This document shows positions 26,901-38,900 of a stretch of DNA of 64,000 bases, in pieces. The notes below the pieces were generated by a model. That model searched no databases, was not told the origin of the DNA, and worked only from the letters and a program-made list of their open reading frames with translations. The DNA is from Phoronis australis. Lineage: Eukaryota > Phoronida > Phoronidae. Made by a program: the position numbers and the translations under genes. Within the stretch, counting starts at the first letter, position 1, and every line of letters begins with the position of its first letter. Location: contig NMRA01000062.1 of assembly GCA_002633005.1 (NCBI GenBank), positions 1,039,981-1,103,980 on the forward strand, written 5' to 3'.

Positions 26901-29900
26901 CGCCCTTGGTACTGACAATTGCCATGCTAATGCTACCTGTGCTAACACAGATGGGGGATTCAATTGTACTTGTTATGGAGGTTTCCAGGGAAATGGTATC
27001 AACTGTACTATGTCATATTCAACGCAACAAGTATCTCCAACCTCATCGTCATTCATTTCCTTAACACAAACAGTGGCCTCTTCGCAGTATTTCTCATCAA
27101 GTGCATCGTCACCCACTGATCAACTCCTGTCAACTATTGGTGCCTCGTCTCCATCAACTTCTGAGCAATCATCTTTAAGAGTAGAAACATCTACTTCTCA
27201 ACGCCTTTCGGCAAGTGTGGACTCATCTCAAGTGTCGGAGAGTATATATGCATCTGTTTCTCAACAACATTCGACGAGTGTAGAGCCATCCACTTCTCAA
27301 CAATCGTCTTTAAGTGTAGATTCATCTACTTCTCAGCAAGTGTCGATAAGTATAGCTACATCTACTTCTCAACAACCTTTGCCAAGTGTAGATTCATCTA
27401 CTTCTCAACAACAGTCGACGAGTGTAGATGCCTCTTCTTCTGAACAACCGTTGGCAAGTTTAGACTCATCTACTTCTCAACAATTGTCGACAAGTGTAGA
27501 CACTTCTACTTCTCAACAACCTTCAACAAGTGTAGACCCATCTACTCCTCAGCAAGTGTCTACGAGTGTGGAAGCATTTACTTCTCAACAGCCGTCGACG
27601 AGTGTCGATGCAACTACTTCTCAACAACCGTCTATGAGTATAGAGGCATCTCCTTCTCAACAAGCTTCAACAAGTGTAGATCCATCTACATCTCAACAAA
27701 TGTCAACGAGTGTTGATGCATCTGCTACTCAGCCATCGTCAACAAGTGTAGACCCGTCTACTTCTCAACAACCTTCTACAAGTGTAGAGCTCACTACTTC
27801 TCAACAACCATCTACGAGTAAAGGTGCATCTACTTCTCAACCATTGTCGACAGGTGTCGATCCATCCACTTCTCAACAACCGTCGACAAGTGCAGATGCA
27901 TCTACTTCTCAACAACCTTCAACAAGTGTAGACCCATCTACTCCTCAGCAAGTGTCTACGAGTGTGGAAGCATTTACTTCTCAACAGCCGTCGACGAGTG
28001 TCGATGCAACCACTTCTCAACAGTTCTCGGCAAGTGTAGACCCATCTACTTCTCAACATGTGTCGACAACTGTACACTCATCTACTTCTCAACAACTGTC
28101 TTCAAGCGTAGATGCTTCTATTTCTCAAACACCAGCAACAAGTGTGGAACCATCTACTTCTCAGCAACCTTCTACAAGTGTAGACCTTTCTAGTTCTCAA
28201 CAAATGTCGATCGGTCTGGATGCATCTACTTCTCAACAACTTTCTACACGTGTAGGCGCTTCTTCTTCTCAAGAAATGTCAACGAGTGCAGATGCATCTG
28301 CTTCTGAACCACCGTCGACAAGTGTAGACCCGTCTACTTCTCAACGATCTTCCACAAGTGTAGAATCAACTACTTCTCAACAACCGTCTATGAGTATAGA
28401 GGCATCTCCTTCTCAACAAGCTTCAACAAGTGTAGATCCATCTACATCTCAACAAATGTCAACGAGTGTTGATGCATCTGCTACTGAGCCATCGTCAACA
28501 AGTGTAGACCCGTCTACTTCTCAACAACCTTCTACAAGTGTAGAGCTCACTACTTCTCAACAACCATCTACGAGTATAGGTGCATCTACTTCTCAACCAT
28601 TGTCGACAGGTGTAGATCCATCCACTTCTCAACAACCGTCGACAAGTGCAGATGCATCTACTTCTCAACAACTATCGACGAGTGTAGATGCATCTGCTAC
28701 TGAGCCATCGTCGACAAGTGAAGACCCGTCTACTTCTCAACAACCTTCTACAAGTGTAGAGCTCACTACTTCTCAACATCCATCTACGAGTATAGTTGCA
28801 TCTCTTTCTCAACAACCGGCAACAAGTGTAGACCCTTCCGCTACTCATCAAACATCGACGAGTGTAGACTCATCTGCTTCTCAACAACTGTCGACGAGTG
28901 TAGTGTCATTTACATCTCAACTACCTCCGACTAGCGTTGTATCTACTTCTCAACAACCGTCAATGAGTGTAGATCCGTCTACTTCTCAACAGCTGTTGTC
29001 CAGTGCAGACGAATCTACTTCTCATTATTCTTCTACAAGTATGGAACCAACTACTTCTCAGCAACCGTCGACGAGTGTAGATGCCACAACTTCTGAACTG
29101 CCGTCGACGACTGTAGATTCGTCTACTTCTCAACAAATTTCAACGAGTGTAGGTGCATCTGCTTCTGAGCCATCGTCGACAAGTGTAGACCCGTCTACTT
29201 CTCAACAACCTTCTACAAGTGTAAAGCTCACTACTTCTCAACAACCGTCTACGAGCATAGATGCATCTCCTCAACAAGTGTCGACCAGTGTAGTTGCATC
29301 TACTTCTCAACAACCGTCGACAAGTGCAGATGCATCTACTTCTCAACAAATGTCGACAAGCGTAGACTCATCTACTTCTCAACAACTGCTGACCAGTGTA
29401 GACGAATCTACTTCTCAACATTCTTCTACAAGTATCGAACCAACTGCTTCTCCACAACCGTCAACGAGTGTAGATGCAACGACTTCTGAACAGCCGTCGA
29501 CGACTACAGATCTATCTACTTCTCCACACGTGTCAACGAGTGCAGATGCAGCATCTACTTCTCAACAACTTTCGACAAGCGTTGACCCTTCTTCTTCTCA
29601 ACAATTGTCGACGGATCTGGATGCATCTACTTCGCAACAACCGTCGACAAGTGTCACTCCATCTATCACTCAATATTCATCGACGAGTGCGTCTTCCTCC
29701 GCTTCAGCAAGTGTTGTCTCATCTTCTCCTATACTGTCGTCGTCGGAATCGGAACTTTTTTCGTCCCAGCAATCCATGACCACGGAAGCATTTCATTCCT
29801 CTCAACTACCGCAAACGACAACTTCAATCTATGTTACTACGCCTGATATATTAGGTAAGCAACAGGTTTTACTTAATCTTACCCTTCGAAAACCAATAAC

Positions 29901-32900
29901 AGCTATTGTGAGAGACTCCAGCTTGCCTGTGTGTTGCTGTTATTTTTGACACAAAAGGAGATAGCAACCTTTCTGATTGCGTGAACATCTGCTGTAAATT
30001 GAGTTTCTCCGAAACGTTATGCTCAACATTGCTGCCAGGTGTAGGGCAATGTAAATTGTAGCCGTTTTGTGAAGATTTCAGTTTGTCGTTCTTCGCACCC
30101 ATTGGATTGAAGCATTTTTAACCTTTCTTGGTACAAATTGACATGTGCTTTGTATTTGTGTGCAAAGTAGACACAGAACTGATAAAGTATCATCAGAGTT
30201 GTGTAGGCAGTATCTTATCTTTTGTTTGGGTTAACAAAAATACTTTCAGAGGAAAATATGAAACCGACTGAGAGCGGCAAATGTGTTAACTTTCTTACTC
30301 TGAGTGCTGCATTGATGACTATGTAGTTATGACGATTACTTTCTTTCTGGTCGTCTTGAGCGTAGCCACCCAACATGTTTGCTGTTACAGTTAACATCAC
30401 AACGATTGAAACTGAAGTAAAGCTGCTTGGTCTAGACTTTCAAGACATTTATGAAAACATGTCCAATCCGGATACAGCAGATTTCGTGGCCGTACTCAAG
30501 GCTGCTGTGAGTATTTCGGTGTTTTATCTGCTTCTGTGCTTGACACTCCGTGCTCAGTGATAACACGGAATTGTTTAATTGTCTGAGTGACATCCAGGAA
30601 GTGATTTACTTAGTGTACACATTAAATATTCTTCGCATAACGCGATGAGCCTGCATCATCTTTTACATCAAATGCGCCATCTAATGTCAATTTTATGGTA
30701 CTAATAAATACCCCTGAAAGTACACTGTTTGCGCTCTTGTTTCCTTTAAGGAAAACATTAAGTTTTTCCTCCAGTCTGGAAATTCTCCTTGTCCCGTTGA
30801 GATTGTCCTTTACATTTTCCTTAAGTTTAAGACAGCTCTTCGCTTTTCTTCAATATTTAAAGAAAATTTTGAGTCAGTGACAGTCTTGTGGCGCACTGGT
30901 GAAAATTTCCGATTTAGTTTTTCTTCCAAATTCTGAATTACATAGTAGGTACGTTTTGGATCAGCAGCCTTTGGAAAACCCAGTTTGCGTTACAATTCTT
31001 GCATAGTTGACCAGACGTTGGTCAAGTGACATTTTAAGTGAAAAGTCCAAGGCCTAACTCGAATGGCTTACTACAACTCCACTGGATTAATGACCCATAA
31101 TCTACTGTATGTGTGAACTTGTTGTCGATAACAAAATGATAACAGTCGATAGATCATGCATGTGATTGAAACCAGTCATGACATTGGCAACATTTGATTG
31201 ACTTTTTTGGTTTCTTCGGGTCAACCACCTAAGACACCTGCTTGTTTTAAAAGCGGGAAGTCGTCGTCGAGAATCATTTAGATGTTTTTTCTGTTTCGCC
31301 CGGCGGAACCAGAAAGTCTATCAAGCGCAGCCTGCGTATTACGACTTCAAGAGAAACTTGTTTCTTTTCTTTGGCCAAGAAAAATGTTAAATTTATCTTA
31401 AGTCAAAACTTAAGGTAAGGAAAAAATAAGGAGGATCTTAGGAATTAGGATAAGGATAAGGAAAATATTATAGAGACTCAGCATACGGCCCCGGATCATC
31501 TTGACAAAAAAGACGAGATTCTGCAACAGCAATATGTATGAGACATTGTTTTGCTTCTACAGAACCTTTGACGTGTGTCTTTTGTTTCAGCTTGAAATTG
31601 TGTACCGAAATAAACTTGAAAATTTCGCAGAAGTTATAATCCTGAAATTGAGGTGAGTTTAAATCTATTTAAAAAAAAACTCTTATTCGTGTCTGTCATG
31701 ATATGTATCTCGACTAATTTCCGTATGTCTTCTTTTTGTATTTTGTCAGTAAATGTGTAAAATTCACATAGGTTATTGAAGAGTCTTTTATATTTAGGCC
31801 CAATGATTAAAAACCTTTTAAATCAATAGTTTTGTTGAGCGATGTTAGTTTTATGCTTTACTATTACTACATTGCCTATTTTCCTGATTTTCTTAAGTAA
31901 ACTACTTCTTGATTGTGAGTGTCTCGATTTTTAGCGATTCGTTTTTATCACAAAAAGTTGCACCAATATTTGTCCTTTAATGTCTTGTTCTCACACCCGC
32001 GTGCATGTTTGTTTTGAACTAACAACAAATGTCTGGTTAGTCTTGGAGTTATTTTTGATTGTAAAATGCACCAATTTAAAATCTTGATTTTTCTATGCAT
32101 TCCACTAAAATGGCGATCATGTTGTGTTTCTGGGGTTGTGATTTTTTATGGTATGACTAAACCTAAACCTAATTGATTCAGATTTCCACGTTTACAACAA
32201 ATTACGTCCCACAATGCCTTCACATGTGTTTATGCCCATTTTCAAGTTTGTTATGACGCCGTTTTAGAATTTGGTGTCGCCAGCTATCATTTAAGATCAA
32301 GGGCCACGGTTCGGGCTTCTGTAACTCCTTCAAACATGTTTTTGTCAAGCTCATTGGCAATTGTGTGGACGAGATAGGAAGTGATTGCCGAGAACTGCAT
32401 TTAGGTGTTATTTGATTTTTGAGTAAAAACAATTTACCTCTGCTGGCTTCTCAAACTTTTTGGGCACAAATTTAAATCAAAAGAGGGCGTAGGGAAATGA
32501 CAAACTAAATGTACTAACGATGGTAGACGTTGCCATCTACATAGGTTGATTCGTGTAGTGAGAAGCCGGCAAGAAATCACTGATGACTTCCTTAAAGGAG
32601 TGTTCTTTTTATTCTGCTCTGGTGTAATGTAGTTTTCAAGCTAGAACATTGCTTTTCAGACGCGGGAGCATTATTGTTGACCACACAGTTGTTCTGGACA
32701 CTCCAGTGGCCCCCAGTGAAGAACAGCAGCTCCGAGTGGAGATTGCTCATGTTCTAGCGCTGCAGCAAACACTCACGGTTGGAAACGATACAGCGATTGT
32801 ACAACAAATCAACGGTAATTACTGCTAGCTGTAACTCAATACCATATTGTCTAAATTAGCGAATACTTGGGGCCCCGCCCAAGGGTGAGGCACCCCCTAG

Positions 32901-35900
32901 CCCCAGGAGCTACTCCGTGAAAATCTCCGCTTGGTAAACCTATTTTCATGTAGGTATTTATGTGGGAATGTTTAACGGTGTACCATGATGCTAATGAGCC
33001 TTCCACAGACACCAAGTCAAGATGTCTAAACACATCTCGTACATATTACGCGAAATACAGAAACTCAAAGTGACCAGGAAACATGCCAAATCGCCACAGC
33101 TTGCGCAATTTTGTATCAAATAATTTCGTTCAGGCTATGCTTTCGTTTATGAGCAGTGTGTCTTTCGTGTTGGAGGCCTCGGGTAAAGCAATCACGAGCT
33201 GTTATGGGTTGACGCAATGCATCAAAAAGGAATTATGAAATGCTTTAAATTACATGAATTATGGGGAGAGAAGTTCAATAAGGCTATCCCGGATTAAACA
33301 ACGCACACTCGATTATCGCTGCGTTTAACCATAATGCTGTAAACGTTCAAGTATATTTGCTGCCTCGTTTTCTGTATTCATTTGCATTATTCTCTTCGTC
33401 CTTCCAATGCCAAGTTTGATCAAGTGGACAAATACCCGTGGATGAGTGATCTGAAATTCTTCCCATTTCCCGACATCAGTGAGAGACACAAAATGTGTCC
33501 GATTTCCAAAACTAGGTCACGCGCTTTCTTACCTCCCGAACAAAGGAGAAGTCTATCGTCGTGTAATCCGGGACGGCCTGTTACAGTCTGTCCTCGGATA
33601 CGTTACTTGCTTGAGATTTATGTTTTTTCGCTAAGTTAGAGATAGCATCGGTCTGCTAATAGAGTGTATTCTGTCGATATATTAACAAAACAAGAAAACT
33701 ATCAAATCTTTAGTGGTATTGCCGACTGAAAAGGCGTGTCATTTTGACTACTCATAGTAACAAGGGACCGTGGGACGGGGGATAACCATAAGTTTAGAAA
33801 TCTACGTCTAAGTGTTATGTTGTGTCCATTATTTTTGTGTTGATGACGTTTATGAAATTTTACGGCTTTCGTTCAAAGCGTTGCTCCCAGCTGTGAACAG
33901 AAATTGCCATGAAGTTAACACGTTTGTGACATAAGTTATCTAAAACACGAAGTTGGAGTACACTTGGTTCACAAGTTTTCCCCCCAAAATACCGGAGGAA
34001 TGTCTTATGGGGCTACTCAAATTGACACACGTGTGACGACTAATGCCGCTCATACTACCCAGATGAACTACGTAGAGCGCAGCATAAATGAGATGTAGTT
34101 ACACTATTCTGTATTTTTGTTATGAGGAGATTAAAATTATGTGTAGTTCTATTGTTACTTTCATTTAATTTGCAGTAACCTGCACAACTTTGCCGACGTA
34201 TTGCATAAACGGTGGAATATGTCGAGATGTAAACAACAGCGTTGCTTGCAGGTGAGCTTGTCTTCTTCAGTTATTCTTTTCTCAATACCTTCTGGTTGAT
34301 TCATAGTTAGACATGTCCAGTAACTGCGGGCTATATTGTGTTCCAATTCACAATAGGAGTGTAATCGCCCTTTATAAAATTTTAGTTTCGTCTTCGTCAA
34401 TTTAGTCGAAACGTCGATGCCTCAAACCATTTAATTAGTCGCACAAAATGTGCAAAGTCAAGCGACTATCCTTGTCTTGGCGTTGTGTTCCCGGATGCAT
34501 GTAACAGTCCCAAATACGTACTCGACTAAGGTAATTCTAATGGGTGCCTATGAGCTTGTAAAAACACTGAGTGTCCTTTCTTAGGCTGTTTTAGCTTCAT
34601 GGCTATCATTTTTGGCTGTGATAGAAAGCAAGAGTAAATTCTAAGTTGAATTCTCGTTATTATTGAAAATAAGTAGGGATTTTTTTCTGCAACGCCCCTA
34701 ATTTAACCAACAAGTCCCTATTTTTTCAATGAACAAAGGGCTCATATCTTAATTATATTATTAAGTAATGTCATAAGTAAAAGAAGAGTTCATGATGAAG
34801 ATAATATGATAGAAAAATATTACATCTATGAGTAAAGAACGTCACAGATATGCAAAAGATTTATGGGTTTTTAATTGGGTCCCTGTTTGGGACTGTTTCA
34901 TTCAATGGATTCCTACTTTAAAATAGGGACAGTCTCTATTTTATTATGCGCCCACATATTTATTAGTGGACGCATTATCCTGTCATCTGCATCCGTCCGG
35001 GCGGCGTCCGTCCGGTGTACGGCGTCCGCTGCTCTATCTCCAAAACCGATTGACGTATGTTCGTGAAATTTTGCACGTGTTCCTTTCATATATGGGACGG
35101 CATGAGCGAACTTTGGGACAGGTCCGACTTCCAGTGTGCCCCCTAGTGGCAAATTTAGTTTTTTTACGTTTAGCTCTGTATCTTCAAAGGTCCTCAACGT
35201 ATTTTCATAAAATTCGGTGTATAGGCATCAGAGAGACGACGGTGTCCTCCCGCTTAGGATGGATTCGATATAGTTTGCGCCACCTAGTGGCCATTTTTAC
35301 TGTTTTCGAGTCTGTTTTTTGACGTCCACCCCTCTGTCAACCAAACCGCTTTAAGCATGATTGTGAAAATTGGCATGTATGTTCTTAATATGAAGAGGAC
35401 GGTTGACGATGATTTTACGACGACTTCGACTACTGTGGTGCCTCCTCGTGGCAGTTTTTTGCGCCTATAGCTATATCCCCTGAACCGTTTGCAGCATCTT
35501 TACTAAATTTAGTAAGTGCATTGATATGATGTTGACAATGGACGACGACGACTTTCGGACAGATCTGGCGACTGCTGTGCCACCTAGTGGTAATTTTAGT
35601 TTTACGTTTACTTCTGTATCTTCAAAGGTCCTCAACAGATTTTCATAAAATTTTGAATACAGGCACCTATTGGTGAGATGACACTATCGTCCTGTTTTCG
35701 GATGGAATCGTGGTATTTTGCGCCACCTAGTACCATTTTTGCTGTTACCTCTCTATCAACCAAACTAGTCTAAGGATGGTTTTGAAAATTGGCGTATATA
35801 TTCTCAGTGTGAAGAGGACGGTTGATGATGACGACTTTGACTACTCTGGCGCCTCCTAGTGATAGTTTTGTTTTGTTTTGCAGACATAGCTCTATCTTCT

Positions 35901-38900
35901 AATCCCATTGCACGATCTTTCATCAATTTTGTAAGGGTTTATATGAAGCTAACAACAGACAATGACGACCTTGAGGCGGATCCAATGAACACTGTGCACC
36001 CTAGTGGCAATTTCATTTTATTCTGTTTTCCTTTGTTTCTCTGAAGTTCCGTGACGTATTTCTATAGCTTTCTTTTAAAGAAGCAATGACATGCTCCCGT
36101 TTTCGGACGGATTGTTTGTTTTTGCGCCATCTAGTGGCCATTTTTATGACACAAATAAGCAACCCCAAAAGCATACCCTTTGCGATGCATTCGTGGGCGC
36201 TCTTGTTTTGGATAAGGACATAGGAATTCAAGTACTTCTTCAAACCATGGAATCATATCTCAGGCATCTCAAAAGCTTCAGTATACTTGCCTGTGTGGTT
36301 ACTTTAATTGTTTGTTCTTTTGTTTGACCTTTGTTCTTCTATGTAGTTGTCAGTTTGCCATTTTTAAAACTGAGCGTGTCTTATTTGCAGTTGCCCTGAT
36401 GGTGTATCCGGTGCGTATTGTCAGAACGTGGGGCCCGGATCAGTACAAGACGTGTTACCAATCATCGCCGGAGCTACCATATCCGGCATCCTTCTTATCA
36501 TCATCATTGTCTGTGCGTCTATAGCTATATGGTACCGCCGACGGCAGAAGAGGAAAGCAAGAAACATGTAAGTAATTATCACTCAGTGCGTCTGCACTCC
36601 ACCGCCTACAGCAACGTCTTGATTTTAATAATTAAACAATAAAATCAATTTACTGCTCCAGTAATTAAAAACTGACAGAAGTAAACTTTCAATCTATTTA
36701 AAACCCAATGTTGCCACATTTTGCTCTGACTTCTGTTTCTTCACTGAGAGTCATTTTTGTTGATGCGACACAACTGCTCGAATTTTATGCCTAGCTCTGA
36801 CGGGTGGCAATGCTCAATCTACGCTTCATTTTCATTAGGAAATTGCTGGATGTAATGCGAACACCTGGAATATCACTAGGGGGCAGTCTGTTCCGACTGT
36901 CAGTCAACGTCAGTTCCACCTGGATTAACACTCAGTTTCGTTGTAATTGCAGGCTGCATTACCAAGATGCCTTCTTCTCGGGTAAACCAGGTGTTTTTAG
37001 GCAACAGTTCCTAGGAAGAAGACCCGACCCTCTAAACTACAGTGAGAGCGGTGATAGCTGGGACCGAATTAGCAATATAACCCTTCACAGAACTCGAGGA
37101 GAAAGTGAGTTTCCTTGGAGAGTATGTTTTGCAACTACAGAAATCCTGTGTCAGGATTGATTGCTTTGTTATAGCCCATGTCTTTGTACACTGAACACAG
37201 CGTAGTTACGTTCTCGGTCATTTTAACATAACCAGAGTACATCCCATGAAAGAAAGACGCAGTTGTATATCCGGTTTGGGCTGTTTCCCACCTGCGTGCA
37301 AATCAATATTGCATCAAGTTAATAATTTTGTGTTGCTCTATGTTTCAAATCTCACCTCTGGTGAAACTAGTTAAAAATTACCTGTTCTTTAGACTATCTC
37401 CCGCGCATGATGCGAGATGTGCCCCACGGTGGCTATCACGGACGAAGCTTCCCCAGGGGGATGACAATGGACTTCGGAGAAGATGATTATATGGCGCCGC
37501 GGATGGAGCCTGGCGACAACTACTATTATCACATGTTTAACAGCAGTGAAGATGTGAGTTACTTTATGCATGGGCCTGTTAACAGCATATGATTTAGCCG
37601 CGGAATGTTGGCTATTTTACTTTATTTTTTTCCAAGGGCTAGAATTCCAATCGTATGTGGTTTGCTAATTACGAATGCAAGCAATTGTGACCGTGAACCA
37701 GTTCATCCGCCAACGAGCATTTTCGTTTTTTATGCGCCCACATATTTATTTATATGTGGTTGCATATTGCCGTCATCTCTGTCTGGCGTCCGGGGGTCCA
37801 GCGTCCGTTGTCCGCAACTGTATCTCCTAAGGCCCTTGCGGGATCGTATTGAAATTTGGCAGGTGCCTATGGGGACTTCGACAGAGGGCGACGAGTTTCT
37901 GACCGACCCGAATACCGCTGTGCCCCCTAGTGGCATTTTTATTTTTTTGCGTTTGCCTCTGTATCTTTAAAGGTCTTCAACCGATTTTCATGAAATGTGG
38001 TACATAGGCATCTATTAATGAGTTGACGATATCCTCCCGTTTTTGGGATTGCTTAGATGGATTTTACGCCATCTAGTGGCCATGTTTACTTTTTTCGAGT
38101 CGTTTTTTTGGCATCCGCCCCTCTAACAACCAAACCACTCGAAGGATGATTTTGAAACTTGGCATGTATGATCATACTATGAAGAAGACAGCTGACGATG
38201 ATTTTCCGATGACTTCGACTACTGTGGCGCCTCCTAGTTGCAGTTTTTTTGTTTTTGCGCCCATGACTGTATCTCCTAAACGCTCTACAGGATCATTATT
38301 AAATTTAGCAAATGTATTTATATAAAGTTGACAACAGACTTCGACGACTTTCGGTCAGATCGGTCTACCGGTGTTTATCGCTGTATCTTCAAAGGACTCA
38401 ATGGACTTCCATAAAATTTGGCACATAGACATCCATCAGTGAGGTGACGCTTGCCATTCATCTTCGGATTGATTCAAATTTTTTGCGCCACCAAGTGGCC
38501 ATTTTTGTTATTCTTTAGTCTGTTTTTTGGCGTTCGTCCCTCTGTCAACCAAACCACTCTAAGGATGGTTGTGAAAGTTGGCATGTATGTACTTTCTATG
38601 TAGGGGACGGTTGCCGATGATTTTCTGATGACTTCGACTTCTGTAGCGCCTCCTAGTGGCGTTTTTTTGCACCCATACCTGTATCTGCCCTCTTCATGAT
38701 CTTTATGAAATTTAGCACGTGTATTTACATGAAGTTAACTAGAAAAGATTAGGACCTTTAGACAGATCCGATGAACAATGCGTCCCCTAGTGGCAGTTTC
38801 GTTTTTTTATTTGTTTTCCTGTGTTTCTCTGAAGTTCATCTGCGAATTTAAATTAAAGTTGGTAAATGGCTTTCTTTTAAAGAAACAATGACATTGTTTT

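Noticed and set aside
30745-31480. Possible large inverted repeat of ccttaagttt / aaacttaagg blocks in the SEA intron
   Set aside because: Only short A/T-rich stretches agree; no consistent arms could be aligned.
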